From assembly GCA_947463515.1 (NCBI GenBank), contig CANHRI010000015.1, forward strand, positions 1 through 48,340: a stretch of 48,340 bases of DNA. The letters run 5' to 3'. Positions 1 to 8,906 of this stretch are shown here, one piece after another. Source of the stretch: Flavobacteriaceae bacterium. GTDB lineage: Bacteria > Bacteroidota > Bacteroidia > Flavobacteriales > Flavobacteriaceae. Both the position numbers and the translations under genes were made by a program. Below the pieces are notes generated by a model that had not been told where the DNA came from, made no database searches, and saw only the letters and a program-made list of their open reading frames with translations. Within the stretch, counting starts at the first letter, position 1. Each line of letters opens with the position of its first letter.

Positions 1-1
1 G

Positions 2-1888
2 GGAGCCATATTGTATTATTTATCTGAAACGCAACATCATAAATTACAGCACATTACTCAAATCCAGCGTATTGCGGAGAGCGCCTATGTGTGGATGGAC
101 CGTTTTACCATTCGGAATTTAGAGTTATACCACAGTTACAATCCCAATGCGGTGACTCTTTTGGACGTTATTGACAAAACGATTTCGCCCATGGGTTCGC
201 GTTTGTTGAAACGTTGGTTGGCCCTTCCTCTCAAAGAAATTCCAAAAATCAGAGAGCGACACCAAGTGGTCGCCTATTTGCAAAGTCATCCCGAAGTGAT
301 GCAACAAATGCAACGACAAATTCGCTTGATTTCCGACTTGGAGCGATTAATTTCCAAAGTAGCGACGGGGCGAATAGGACCTAAGGAGCTTGTTGCCTTG
401 AAAGAATCGTTAGATGCGATACTTCCTATTAAAGACTGGGCACTCGCCAGTGTGCAAGAAGCTGTTCGTATACTTGGCGATAGCTTGCATGCTTGTGATG
501 TGTTGCGCGAAAAAATAGCCACCACCTTACAATCCGAACCTCCGGTTTCTATAGCCAAGGGCAATGCGATTCGCACAGGGGTTCATGAAGAGTTGGATGC
601 CTTGCGAACTATCGCGTATTCGGGGAAGGAATATTTGGAGGGGATTGAAAAACGCGAATCCGAGCGCACAGGGATTAGCTCTCTAAAAATCGCTTTCAAT
701 AACGTTTTTGGCTATTACATTGAAGTTCGAAACACCCACAAAGATAAAGTTCCCCAAGATTGGATTCGCAAACAAACCTTGGTTAATGCGGAGCGTTACA
801 TTACAGAGGAATTAAAAGTATACGAAACTAAAATATTGGGGGCAGAAGAGAAAATCCAACATATTGAATCGCGCTTGTTTGAGGAGTTAGTGAGTTGGGT
901 GGGAAGTTATATCAAGCCTGTGCAAACCAATGCGCAGTTGATAGCCCAATTGGACTGTTTGTTGTCGTTTGCACAAATGGCCGTGGAGCATCATTATGTC
1001 TGTCCCGAATTGGACGAATCCTTTGAATTGGAAATTGTCAACGGGCGTCATCCCGTTATTGAAAAACAATTGCCTGCGGGGGTGCCTTATGTGGCTAATG
1101 ATGTGTATCTCGATCGATCCAGTCAGCAGTTAATGATGATTACAGGGCCAAATATGTCAGGGAAATCGGCGATACTTCGGCAAACGGCGCTTTTGGTATT
1201 GTTGGCTCAAATGGGGAGTTTTGTACCGGCGGAACGATTGCGTATGGGGGTTGTCGATAAAATTTTCACCCGTGTGGGTGCCAGCGACAATATTTCGATG
1301 GGCGAATCAACCTTTATGGTTGAAATGAATGAAACGGCCTCTATTTTGAATAATATTTCGGAGCGGAGTTTGGTTCTTTTGGATGAAATAGGACGCGGGA
1401 CAAGCACCTATGATGGGATTTCGATTGCCTGGGCGATTGCCGAATATTTACATGAACATCCTTCGCGCCCCAAAACATTATTTGCTACGCATTATCATGA
1501 ATTAAATGAAATGGGTGAATCTTTTGCACGGATTAAGAATTACAATGTTTCGGTAAAAGAACTCAAAGATACTGTTTTGTTCATGCGTAAGTTGGTAGAG
1601 GGCGGGAGCGCCCATAGTTTTGGAATCCATGTTGCGAAAATGGCTGGAATGCCCCAAACAGTGGTACAAAAAGCACAAAAAATGTTGAAGAAATTAGAAA
1701 AGAAGCATTCGTCAGAGGTGTTGCTTGATATGAAGTCGGATGCCGATTTACAGCTCAGTTTTTTCAATTTGGATGATCCATTACTAGAAGAAATACGAGA
1801 GGAAATACAACGATTGGATATAAATACCTTGACTCCGGTGGAGGCGTTAATGAAGCTCAATGAAATTAAAAGAATGCTAGGGCAGTAA
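2..1888 (+). CDS. mutS: DNA mismatch repair protein MutS (5' part outside the window)
   Basis: This is the C-terminal part of MutS, the ATPase that recognises base mismatches and small loops and recruits MutL. The frame is open to the window edge, so the gene starts upstream; 628 residues are visible against roughly 850-870 for the family, so the mismatch-binding domain and part of the connector are missing. Counting from the first visible codon, a Walker A (GPNMSGKS) lies at about 382-389, Walker B with [12 protein letters not shown] from about 461, and the conserved ATHYHEL follows. The lever and clamp helices occupy the region before the ATPase. A TTG codon at position 11 could be read as a start, but the residues before it ([11 protein letters not shown]) fit the conserved internal MutS sequence, so I treat the gene as truncated by the window only. 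It is followed by a tRNA pair with its own promoter. Confidence 0.97.
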   Translation, partial: GAILYYLSETQHHKLQHITQIQRIAESAYVWMDRFTIRNLELYHSYNPNAVTLLDVIDKTISPMGSRLLKRWLALPLKEIPKIRERHQVVAYLQSHPEVMQQMQRQIRLISDLERLISKVATGRIGPKELVALKESLDAILPIKDWALASVQEAVRILGDSLHACDVLREKIATTLQSEPPVSIAKGNAIRTGVHEELDALRTIAYSGKEYLEGIEKRESERTGISSLKIAFNNVFGYYIEVRNTHKDKVPQDWIRKQTLVNAERYITEELKVYETKILGAEEKIQHIESRLFEELVSWVGSYIKPVQTNAQLIAQLDCLLSFAQMAVEHHYVCPELDESFELEIVNGRHPVIEKQLPAGVPYVANDVYLDRSSQQLMMITGPNMSGKSAILRQTALLVLLAQMGSFVPAERLRMGVVDKIFTRVGASDNISMGESTFMVEMNETASILNNISERSLVLLDEIGRGTSTYDGISIAWAIAEYLHEHPSRPKTLFATHYHELNEMGESFARIKNYNVSVKELKDTVLFMRKLVEGGSAHSFGIHVAKMAGMPQTVVQKAQKMLKKLEKKHSSEVLLDMKSDADLQLSFFNLDDPLLEEIREEIQRLDINTLTPVEALMKLNEIKRMLGQ

Positions 1889-1945
1889 CGATAGTTTGGT
1901 TATCAAGGGTTTACTGAAGGAGTCTAATTTTTTTCAAATTTTCCC

Positions 1946-1975
1946 TTGTAAAATACATTTAATGTGTTACATTTG
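1946..1975 (+). promoter_or_regulatory. Promoter of the tRNA-Gly/tRNA-Leu pair
   Basis: A TTG element (1946-1948) lies 19 bases before TACATTTG (1968-1975), matching the Bacteroidota sigma factor consensus TTG-N19ish-TAnnTTTG. It sits about 44 bases before the first tRNA. Confidence 0.75.
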
Positions 1976-2018
1976 CATCCGCAATCGCAGTTAATGCGGT
2001 TGGTTCTAAAGTTTACTT

Positions 2019-2091
2019 GCGAAAATAGCTCAGTTGGTAGAGCGCAACCTTGCCAAGGTTGAGGTCGCGGGTTCGAATCCCGTTTTTCGCT
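2019..2091 (+). tRNA. tRNA-Gly (GCC)
   Basis: The acceptor stem GCGAAAA (2019-2025) pairs with TTTTCGC (2084-2090). D, anticodon and T arms (GGTTCGAATCC) are all present. The anticodon loop holds GCC at 2052-2054. The CCA end is not encoded. Confidence 0.96.
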
Positions 2092-2103
2092 CAAAATACC
2101 AAT

Positions 2104-2189
2104 GCTTGAGTGGTGGAATTGGTAGACACGCTGGACTTAAAATCCAGTGGGCAGTAATGTCCGTGCGGGTTCAAGTCCCGCCTTGAGTA
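2104..2189 (+). tRNA. tRNA-Leu (UAA)
   Basis: An 86-base type II tRNA with a long variable arm. The acceptor stem GCTTGAG (2104-2110) pairs with CTTGAGT (2182-2188) using G-T wobbles. The anticodon stem CTGGA/TCCAG encloses TAA at 2138-2140. It is co-transcribed with the tRNA-Gly 12 bases upstream. Confidence 0.95.
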
Positions 2190-2190
2190 C

Positions 2191-2222
2191 AAAAGCTCCT
2201 TACGTTGTAGGGAGCTTTTTTT
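2191..2222 (+). terminator. Terminator after the tRNA pair
   Basis: A stem AGCTCCTTAC/GTAGGGAGCT with a tight loop is followed by a run of seven or more T. Confidence 0.8.
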
Positions 2223-2268
2223 ATGTAATTACGGTAGTGGTTTTTAAGTTTAAAAACCTATAGAAAAC

Positions 2269-2296
2269 AAAAAAGTCCCGAACTCGGGACTTTTTT
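2269..2296 (-). terminator. Terminator (works in both directions), end of the repeat lipoprotein gene
   Basis: Perfect stem AAAAAAGTCCCGA... with matching TCGGGACTTTTTT; T-runs are present on both strands. It lies just after the stop of the minus-strand lipoprotein gene. Confidence 0.8.
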
Positions 2297-2318
2297 CTTA
2301 ACTAGAACGAGGTTCTAA

Positions 2319-2528
2319 TTATTTTTTCTCAGCTGGAGCAGCTGTTTCAGCTTTAGTTGTGTCAGCAGCAGTTGTGTCAGCAGCAGTTGTATCAGCAGCA
2401 GTTGTGTCAGCAGCAGTTGTGTCAACAGCAGTTGTGTCAGCAGCAGCAGCGTCAGTGTTTTCTGATTGTTTACAAGATACTACAGTCAAAGCAGCAATTA
2501 CAGCCAAGCTTAAAAATACTTTTTTCAT
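2319..2528 (-). CDS. Small lipoprotein with Asp-Thr-Thr-Ala-Ala repeats
   Basis: This 69-residue protein starts with a lipoprotein signal (MKKVFLSLAVIAALTVVSC); the lipobox cysteine is residue 19, so the mature part should be lipid-anchored. The mature part is almost only Ala, Asp and Thr in copies of DTTAA, followed by a short Lys/Glu end. The repeat is encoded by six 15-base DNA units, so copy number could change by slippage. The low-complexity chain looks disordered. Function is unknown. Two other small lipoproteins (8486-8752 and 8944-9204) share the signal-peptide style but have Lys/Glu-rich helical mature parts. A TATCTTTG promoter motif lies 38 bases before the start, and a strong terminator follows, so it is a single-gene unit. 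Confidence 0.8.
   Translation of the reverse strand: MKKVFLSLAVIAALTVVSCKQSENTDAAAADTTAVDTTAADTTAADTTAADTTAADTTKAETAAPAEKK
2356..2445 (-). repeat. 15-base tandem repeat (six units) inside the lipoprotein gene
   Basis: Six consecutive units of gttgtgtcagcagca (plus-strand reading), units 3 and 5 each with one substitution. The period is a multiple of three, so changes in copy number keep the frame and alter only the number of DTTAA units. Confidence 0.9.
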
Positions 2529-2565
2529 CTTACTTAATTATAAAAGGTTAATTATTAATTCGGAG

Positions 2566-2573
2566 CAAAGATA
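2566..2573 (-). promoter_or_regulatory. -7 promoter motif of the repeat lipoprotein gene
   Basis: TATCTTTG on the minus strand, matching TAnnTTTG, 38 bases before the ATG at 2528. Confidence 0.65.
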
Positions 2574-2668
2574 TAAATTTTTTTAATCAGAAAAACAATT
2601 GTCTCCTTTTTTTTAAAAAATTCGCACTTTGGATTCCGCCATTTATTTATCAAACATCGTGCCAAAGT

Positions 2669-4840
2669 CTATTTTTTAGACTTTTTATTTTTTGTTTGCG
2701 GAGTGATGATTTTCAGCTCTTTAATGATGTTTTGTGCATTGGCAAATTTATCAATCACAAATAAGATGTACCGTGCGTCTACCATAATGTTGCGACAAAT
2801 GTCGGGTGAATAGTAAATATCACTCATCGTACCTTCCCAAACGCGATCAAAATTACAACCGATTAAATTCCCTTCGGCGTCGAGCGCTGGGCTCCCCGAA
2901 TTACCTCCTGTAGTATGATTGGTTGCAATGAAAGCTACAGGCATTTTCCCTTGTTTATTGGCATACGGACCAAAATCATTAGTGTTGTATAAAGTGATTA
3001 ACTTTTCAGGCACATCAAATTCGTAATCGCCCGGGATATATTTTTCCATAACGCCATCCAATGTTGTAAACGGTTCGTAATAAACCCCATCACTAGGTTT
3101 GTAGCCTTTAACCTTTCCAAAAGTCACGCGTAATGTACTGTTGGCATCTGGGAATATACGCGCTGATTTCGGACTCAATTCGACAATTGCTTTCATGTAT
3201 TTACGTTGTGTCGCTGCAATTTTTGCATTCCATTCTTCCCATTTGGGAGCCACTAATTTCAAATACGTATCGGTAATCGATTTGACCAATTGGTAGCCTT
3301 TATCTTGACGCATATTGGCTAAAATGGTAGCCGTGTCGCCTTCCAATAATTTTCGAAATCCTTCAAGATTCGTTAGCGCTGAACTGGAATAGATTTCATT
3401 GGTTAAGCTTGCTGCATCGACATTTTCCAACACACTAGGGATAAAAGCCTTTGGTAAACGTTGAGCATACAACGCGATTAATTGTTCGAAAACAGCTTTA
3501 TCCAGCGGGGCATGATAATCTTTGTAAAAGGCATCGATTCCTTTATACAATACATTTTTACGTTCGGTAAACGCTTGCTCTCCTTTGTTTTGATACAATT
3601 GCTCCAGTTGTACTAGTTTGTAGCCTGTTTGCAGTAATTCGGTATTGCGCAACACCACCTCGGTAAATAAGTCGCGGGCCAACGCATAATCCCGGATTTC
3701 AGCATAATAGGTTTTAAAATCATTTAACAAATTTCCGTATTCTGCCTGTTTTCCTACTTTGATTATTTTTTCTGTCAATTCTTTTTCAAACGCTTCTTTG
3801 GCGGCAAGGGCATTCGATTTTTTCAAGCCTTTCGTTTCTCCAATCCATTTTTTCCAGTAGTTGGCAATACTCGAATTCTTGGAGGCGTATTGAATCTTAA
3901 TCGCTTGATCTTTGCGCATGAAGCTGTTCTGAATTTTCAAGGCAGCGTCTCGCACATCAATTTTGGCCGGATTTAAGGTGTTCATAATTTGTTCTACGGC
4001 ATACGAAGGTAAGTATTCTTGCGTGCGTCCGGGGTAGCCCATCACCATGGTAAAATCATTTTCACGAATTCCTTTTATGGAAATAGGGAAAAAATGTTTT
4101 GGGGTATAGGGAATGTTCTCTGCAGCATAAGCAGACGGACGATTGTTTTTATCGGCATAAATTCGGAATAAAGAGAAATCTCCCGTATGCCGCGGCCAAA
4201 CCCAGTTGTCGGTGTCCGAACCAAATTTCCCAATAGCGCTAGGTGGGGCCCCTACTAACCGAATATCTTTAAACGTTTCGGTTACAAAACGAATGTATTG
4301 ATTGCCATCATAAAAGGGTTTAATCAAGTTTTCTTGCCAACTTTCTTTGGGTAAGTTCTTGGTTAATTCAGAGAGATTTTGTTGAATTTTTTTCTGTTTT
4401 TCCGTTTCATTGGTAATGTTTTCCGTACCGGCGAGTACATTTAATGTCACATCCTCGATTCGCACCACAAACGTGACTACCATGTCGGGGTTGGGTAATT
4501 CCTCTTTTAAGCTGTAGGCCCAAAATCCATCACGAAGATAATCGTGCTCCACCGACGAATGATTTTGAATCGCATCAAAACCACAGTGATGGTTGGTTAA
4601 AATGAGTCCTTGATTGGAAATCACTTCAGCGGTACATCCGCCATCAAATTGCGGAACGGCATCTTTTAAACTCGATTGATTGAGGGAGTAAATTTGTTCG
4701 GCGGTCAACTTGAGCCCCAAATTTTTCATTTCCGTTTCCCGGTCGCCTTTGAGTAAATGAGGCAACCACATTCCGCCCTGTTGAGCAAGGACTTGAAAAC
4801 TTAAAAAAAGTACAAAAAATAGAAATTTACATTTTTTCAT
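2669..4840 (-). CDS. S46 family dipeptidyl-peptidase, DPP11-like (Asp/Glu-specific)
   Basis: This 723-residue secreted serine protease belongs to family S46, which removes dipeptides from the N-terminus of periplasmic peptides. A signal peptide ends near residue 19 (VLAQ). The catalytic triad is visible: His85 in LTNHHCGF, Asp221 in PRHTGDFSLF, and Ser648 in GGNSGSP. In the family, the residue after the FD of the segment following the serine separates DPP11 (Arg, prefers Asp or Glu at P1) from DPP7 (Gly, hydrophobic P1). Here it is Arg666 in NFDRVWEG, so DPP11-type specificity is inferred. The C-terminus ends in a Lys-rich tail. The start overlaps the stop of waaA by 14 bases, so the two are probably co-transcribed. 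Such peptidases feed amino-acid-using Bacteroidota. Confidence 0.9.
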   Translation of the reverse strand: MKKCKFLFFVLFLSFQVLAQQGGMWLPHLLKGDRETEMKNLGLKLTAEQIYSLNQSSLKDAVPQFDGGCTAEVISNQGLILTNHHCGFDAIQNHSSVEHDYLRDGFWAYSLKEELPNPDMVVTFVVRIEDVTLNVLAGTENITNETEKQKKIQQNLSELTKNLPKESWQENLIKPFYDGNQYIRFVTETFKDIRLVGAPPSAIGKFGSDTDNWVWPRHTGDFSLFRIYADKNNRPSAYAAENIPYTPKHFFPISIKGIRENDFTMVMGYPGRTQEYLPSYAVEQIMNTLNPAKIDVRDAALKIQNSFMRKDQAIKIQYASKNSSIANYWKKWIGETKGLKKSNALAAKEAFEKELTEKIIKVGKQAEYGNLLNDFKTYYAEIRDYALARDLFTEVVLRNTELLQTGYKLVQLEQLYQNKGEQAFTERKNVLYKGIDAFYKDYHAPLDKAVFEQLIALYAQRLPKAFIPSVLENVDAASLTNEIYSSSALTNLEGFRKLLEGDTATILANMRQDKGYQLVKSITDTYLKLVAPKWEEWNAKIAATQRKYMKAIVELSPKSARIFPDANSTLRVTFGKVKGYKPSDGVYYEPFTTLDGVMEKYIPGDYEFDVPEKLITLYNTNDFGPYANKQGKMPVAFIATNHTTGGNSGSPALDAEGNLIGCNFDRVWEGTMSDIYYSPDICRNIMVDARYILFVIDKFANAQNIIKELKIITPQTKNKKSKK

Positions 4841-6092
4841 GCGTCAAAGTAGGTTTGTAATTAGTAGTAATATAGGAAACAATATGTTCGGTAGCTCCTG
4901 TGTTTTTTTGGACAAAGGTAGCGCAAAGGTTTCCTTTTTCTTCTCGTTCTATGGAATTCGCAACCCAAGTGTCGAGTATTGTTTTTAATTCCGATTCATT
5001 CGAAATACTTACGCATCCTCCCAAATGAACCAGCGCTGTGGCTTCAGCAAAATGATCGTAATGCGGTCCTACCACAATCGGAATACCAAAAGTAGCGGGT
5101 TCCAACACATTATGAACGCCCGGATGACCAAATCCTCCGCCCACATAGGCAATATCGGCATAGGCATAAATTTTTGTAAGGAGTCCCACCGTATCCACAA
5201 TTAAAGTTGAATAATCCTCCAGTGGTAAAGTATCTATTTGCGAATACCGTACTGAAGGACGCTTCAATTGTGCTTCAAAAGTATCCAGTTGTTCGGTTTT
5301 AATATTGTGCGGCGCGAGGACAAACTTTAGGTTCTCAGGTGCTTCATTGATATAGTGCGCCAACATTTCTTCATCTTTAGGCCATGAACTTCCAATAACC
5401 ATGATGGTGGCGTCTTGGGTAAATTTTTCCATAAAATTAAGTGCATTGTCGCGTTGTAAAACGGCATTTACACGATCAAAACGCGTGTCGCCTGAAACCG
5501 AAACCGCCGTTATTCCAATGGATTGTAAAAGGGTTTTGGAAAGGTCATTTTGAACAAAAAAGTGGGCGAACGTGCGCAAAGCATTGCGGTAAAATCCGCC
5601 ATAAATTTTAAAGAAAACTTGATTGGGTCGAAAAACACCCGAAATTAAAAAAGTCGGAATTGCTTGTTGCCGCAATTGGTTCAAGTAATTGGGCCAAAAT
5701 TCATATTTGATAAAAAAGGCCATTTGAGGTCGAACCGTTTGTAAAAAACGACGGGCATTTTCGGGAGTGTCCAAAGGGAGGTATACCGTGATGTCGGCGA
5801 TACTATTGTTTTTCCGTACTTCATATCCTGAAGGCGAAAAAAAGGTAAGCACAAAAGTATAATCAGGGTATTTCGTTTTCAACGCTTCCATCACAGGAAG
5901 CCCTTGCTCATATTCGCCCAAAGAGGCGGCATGAAACCAAAGTGTTTTTTGGCGTCCTTGTAACCCTTTTTCCAAAGTTTGCCACACCGATTTTCTACCC
6001 TCAACAAAGCGTTGTAATTTGGCATTAAATCGGGCCAAAAGCGGGAGAATTAGCGCCACAAAGCGGATGAGTATGGAGTAAGCAAACTGCAT
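4827..6092 (-). CDS. waaA: 3-deoxy-D-manno-octulosonic acid (Kdo) transferase
   Basis: WaaA adds Kdo from CMP-Kdo to lipid A precursors at the inner face of the inner membrane. The 421-residue length is normal. An N-terminal hydrophobic stretch acts as membrane anchor, followed by the family signature FHAASLGEYEQG with the catalytic Glu at about residue 60. The C-terminal nucleotide-sugar half has GGGFGHPGVHNVLEPA and GPHYDHF. Its stop overlaps the start of the S46 peptidase gene by 14 bases. The gene diverges from the aminotransferase/galE pair, which also makes surface sugars, so this stretch is an envelope glycan neighbourhood. I see no clear TAnnTTTG directly upstream. Confidence 0.93.
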   Translation of the reverse strand: MQFAYSILIRFVALILPLLARFNAKLQRFVEGRKSVWQTLEKGLQGRQKTLWFHAASLGEYEQGLPVMEALKTKYPDYTFVLTFFSPSGYEVRKNNSIADITVYLPLDTPENARRFLQTVRPQMAFFIKYEFWPNYLNQLRQQAIPTFLISGVFRPNQVFFKIYGGFYRNALRTFAHFFVQNDLSKTLLQSIGITAVSVSGDTRFDRVNAVLQRDNALNFMEKFTQDATIMVIGSSWPKDEEMLAHYINEAPENLKFVLAPHNIKTEQLDTFEAQLKRPSVRYSQIDTLPLEDYSTLIVDTVGLLTKIYAYADIAYVGGGFGHPGVHNVLEPATFGIPIVVGPHYDHFAEATALVHLGGCVSISNESELKTILDTWVANSIEREEKGNLCATFVQKNTGATEHIVSYITTNYKPTLTHEKM

Positions 6093-6243
6093 TATCGGTA
6101 TATTTCTGGGCTAAAATACAAATAAAATGTGGAAGAAAAGAAGCGTTTTTCATGCCGAAGTAGTAGGGAAAAGAAGTCGAATTTTTACGAAAATTTAAAT
6201 CGAAAAAGAAAATGGTGGTCGTATAGTGCAAGGAGTTTTTATG

Positions 6244-6251
6244 TACTTTTG
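6244..6251 (+). promoter_or_regulatory. -7 promoter motif of the aminotransferase-galE unit
   Basis: TACTTTTG matches TAnnTTTG. It lies inside the longest possible reading frame of the aminotransferase, which argues for the downstream start at 6271. Confidence 0.7.
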
Positions 6252-6270
6252 TTTTGTTTTAAGACGACGT

Positions 6271-7398
6271 ATGAAAAAGTTACAAATGGTTGACTTAAAA
6301 AGTCAATACGATAAAATAAAGGAGGAAGTCAATGTTTCCATCCAAGAGGTTTTAGATACCACCACTTATATTAACGGACCCTTAGTGCATCAATTTCAAG
6401 CCGATTTGGAGACGTATTTGGGAGTAAAGCACGTCATTCCTTGTGCCAATGGAACCGATGCGTTGCAAATTGCCATGATGGGATTGGGCTTGCAACCTGG
6501 TGATGAAGTAATCACGGCTGATTTCACTTTCGCAGCCACCGTTGAGGTAATTGCGTTGCTGCAATTGACACCCGTATTAGTAGATGTGGATCTCAACAAC
6601 ATGAATATATCTTTGGAAGGAATTCGTAAAGCGATAACGCCCAAAACCAAAGCGATAGTTCCGGTACACTTGTTTGGTCGTGCAGCCAATATGGATGCGA
6701 TTATGGAAATTGCCCAAGCGCATAATTTATTTGTCATTGAAGATAATGCACAAGCTATTGGTGCCGATTACACGTCTGCGGAGGGTATCAAACGAAAAGT
6801 TGGAACCATCGGACATGTAGGGGCTACCTCTTTTTTCCCTTCCAAAAATTTAGGATGTTACGGCGATGGTGGGGCGATTTTTACGAACGATGATGCCTTG
6901 GCGCATACCCTAAGAGGTATCGTCAATCACGGTATGTACGTGCGGTATCATCACGATGTGGTAGGTGTCAACTCGCGACTGGATAGTATTCAAGCGGCCG
7001 TGTTGAAAGCAAAACTTCCCCATTTGGATACCTACAATAAAGCCCGTCAAGCTGCCGCACGAAAATACAGTCAGGCGCTGGGCACAAACCCGAATATTTG
7101 GGTTCCAACGATTTGCGACCAATGCGATTGTCATGTGTTTCATCAATATGTGATTCGCATTTTAAATGGGAAACGCGATACCTTACTGACGCATTTGCAA
7201 GAAAAAGGAATTCCTTGTGCGATTTATTATCCGATTCCTTTGCACCGACAAAAGGCGTATTTGGATGCGCGTTACCGCGAGGAAGATTTTCCCGTAACCA
7301 ATCAGTTGGTGGATGAAGTTATTGCGCTGCCAATGCATACCGAACTCGATGACGAACAGATTCGTTTTATTACCGATACGATATTGGAATTTGTATAA
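6271..7398 (+). CDS. DegT/DnrJ/EryC1/StrS family sugar aminotransferase, WbpE-like
   Basis: A PLP enzyme that moves an amino group onto a keto-sugar nucleotide. With the start at 6271 it has 375 residues, the usual length. Family marks are the opening MVDLKSQYDKIKEE, CANGTDALQIAMMGLGL (phosphate binding), VIEDNAQAIGA (Asp pairing with the PLP ring) and TSFFPSKNLGCYGDGGA with the Schiff-base Lys at residue 192. The C-terminal part (IPCAIYYPIPLHRQKAY) is typical too. It most resembles WbpE, which aminates UDP-3-keto-GlcNAcA for O-antigen, but the substrate cannot be fixed from sequence. An upstream in-frame ATG at 6226 lies before the promoter motif and was rejected. galE follows after 14 bases, so both probably supply surface polysaccharide precursors. 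Confidence 0.88.
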   Translation: MKKLQMVDLKSQYDKIKEEVNVSIQEVLDTTTYINGPLVHQFQADLETYLGVKHVIPCANGTDALQIAMMGLGLQPGDEVITADFTFAATVEVIALLQLTPVLVDVDLNNMNISLEGIRKAITPKTKAIVPVHLFGRAANMDAIMEIAQAHNLFVIEDNAQAIGADYTSAEGIKRKVGTIGHVGATSFFPSKNLGCYGDGGAIFTNDDALAHTLRGIVNHGMYVRYHHDVVGVNSRLDSIQAAVLKAKLPHLDTYNKARQAAARKYSQALGTNPNIWVPTICDQCDCHVFHQYVIRILNGKRDTLLTHLQEKGIPCAIYYPIPLHRQKAYLDARYREEDFPVTNQLVDEVIALPMHTELDDEQIRFITDTILEFV

Positions 7399-7412
7399 AT
7401 AAGAGAAAGCAC

Positions 7413-8426
7413 ATGAAAATTGTTGTCACTGGTGGCTTAGGATTTATTGGGTCACACACCGTTGTAGAATTGCAAAATCAAGGGTTTGAAGTAATTGCTC
7501 TAGATAATCTATCCAATTCTTCTCTCGATGTTTTAGAAGGGATTGAACGGATTACGGGAAAAAAACCGGTATTTGAGCAGATTGATTTACGCGAGAAAGC
7601 AGCAGTACAAGATTTTTTCCTTCGGCATAATGATGTTTCGGGGGTGATTCATTTTGCGGCCAGTAAAGCGGTGGGTGAAAGTGTTGAAAACCCGTTGTTG
7701 TATTATGAAAATAACATCAATGCTTTAGTTTATGTGCTGCAATCGTTAGCAGTACTTCCCCAAGCCAATTTTATTTTCAGTTCATCATGTACCGTGTACG
7801 GTCAGGCCAAACAAATGCCAATCACGGAGGATGCTTCTGTGCAACCCGCCATTTCTCCCTATGGCAATACCAAACAAATCGGAGAAGAAATTATCACGGA
7901 TACAGCAAAAGTTACCGGAATCAATGCTATTTTGTTGCGCTATTTCAACCCCATCGGATCGCATCCCACGGCTGAGATTGGAGAATTACCCTTGGGGGTT
8001 CCCCAAAATCTAGTGCCTTTTATTACGCAAACGGCTATAGGACTTCGCGAAAAACTTTCGGTCTTTGGCGATGATTATCCTACCCCCGACGGAACTGCCA
8101 TACGGGATTATATCCATGTAGTTGATTTGGCGAAAGCCCATGTGGTTGCGTTACAACGGTTACTTCACCAAAAAAATGCCGAAAAAGTGGAAACCTTCAA
8201 TTTGGGAACGGGTACCGGAAGCTCGGTTTTGGAGGTGATAAAAACCTTTGAAAAAGTCAGCGGAAAACCTTTAAACTATCAAATTGTAGGACGTCGAGAA
8301 GGCGATATTACAGAAGCATATGCCAATACCGACAAAGCCAATACCGTATTAGGATGGAAAGCAGAATCTACATTGGAAGAGGCATTAGCTAGTGCTTGGA
8401 AGTGGGAGCAGAAAATTAGATCATAA
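7413..8426 (+). CDS. galE: UDP-glucose 4-epimerase
   Basis: GalE interconverts UDP-glucose and UDP-galactose (or the N-acetyl forms) with bound NAD. The 337-residue protein is an extended short-chain dehydrogenase: the Rossmann motif GGLGFIGS is at residues 7-14, Ser124/Ser125 lie in FSSSCTVYG, and the catalytic pair Tyr150-Lys154 is in SPYGNTK. RYFNPIGSHPTAEIGE and RDYIHVVDLA are characteristic of GalE itself rather than other sugar epimerases. It follows the aminotransferase by 14 bases and ends at a strong terminator, giving a two-gene unit. Together they suggest that the aminated sugar belongs to a cell surface glycan. Confidence 0.93.
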   Translation: MKIVVTGGLGFIGSHTVVELQNQGFEVIALDNLSNSSLDVLEGIERITGKKPVFEQIDLREKAAVQDFFLRHNDVSGVIHFAASKAVGESVENPLLYYENNINALVYVLQSLAVLPQANFIFSSSCTVYGQAKQMPITEDASVQPAISPYGNTKQIGEEIITDTAKVTGINAILLRYFNPIGSHPTAEIGELPLGVPQNLVPFITQTAIGLREKLSVFGDDYPTPDGTAIRDYIHVVDLAKAHVVALQRLLHQKNAEKVETFNLGTGTGSSVLEVIKTFEKVSGKPLNYQIVGRREGDITEAYANTDKANTVLGWKAESTLEEALASAWKWEQKIRS

Positions 8427-8437
8427 AGTATACAATC

Positions 8438-8466
8438 AAAAAGAGGGCCTAAGCCCTCTTTTTTTT
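8438..8466 (+). terminator. Terminator between galE and a convergent lipoprotein gene
   Basis: Stem AAGAGGGC/GCCCTCTT with a four-base loop and T-runs on both strands, so it can serve galE and the converging gene. Confidence 0.82.
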
Positions 8467-8485
8467 ACAACTAATTGCCTGTAAA

Positions 8486-8752
8486 TTATTTTTTTACAGC
8501 TTCTTTCGCGGCAGTGGTAGCTTTATCAGCGCCCTCTTTCGCAGTTTCTTTGGCTTCTTCACCAGCAGCTTTCAAGGCATCACCGGTTTCTTCAATCGTA
8601 GCATCGATTTTTGTAGCTGCCGTATCGGCCTCTTTTTCCAACGTATCTGCAATCTTTTCAGTTTCAGATACTACTTTTTCATCGGCTTTTTTCTCGCAAG
8701 AAACCACCATCAATGCTCCGATCACAGCGAAGCTCAACATTACTTTTTTCAT
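8486..8752 (-). CDS. Small Lys/Glu/Ala-rich lipoprotein
   Basis: An 88-residue protein with a lipoprotein signal (MKKVMLSFAVIGALMVVSC); the lipobox Cys is residue 19. The rest is rich in Lys, Glu, Ala and Thr with a repeating pattern such as AAGEEAKETAKEGADKATTA that predicts one long amphipathic helix, much like LEA-type or apolipoprotein-like proteins. There is no enzymatic motif. The signal peptide is nearly the same as in the 2319-2528 protein. It is monocistronic and shares the terminator with galE. Envelope stress or spacer roles are possible but unproven. Confidence 0.75.
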   Translation of the reverse strand: MKKVMLSFAVIGALMVVSCEKKADEKVVSETEKIADTLEKEADTAATKIDATIEETGDALKAAGEEAKETAKEGADKATTAAKEAVKK

Positions 8753-8874
8753 TTTTTTAAGGGATTAAGAATTAATAAATAAAAAGAACTATTTCCCCTA
8801 TTACAAATCGAATGCCAAAAAAATACGATGCCTCGCCAGAATCGAAAAAAATTATTTTTTAACACTTCAGACCA

Positions 8875-8901
8875 TAAAAAAACCCCTGTTTAGGGGGTTT
8901 A
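8875..8901 (-). terminator. Terminator of the fabD-lipoprotein unit
   Basis: On the minus strand, stem ACCCC/GGGGT with a short loop followed by seven T. It follows the lipoprotein stop at 8944 after a tandem duplication. Confidence 0.72.
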
Positions 8902-8906
8902 AGAGA

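Noticed and set aside
2357..2586. Gln/Ala/Val-repeat open frames antisense to the repeat lipoprotein
   Set aside because: They exist only because the 15-base repeat is open in several frames; no start signal or promoter fits, while the minus frame has a lipoprotein signal and promoter.
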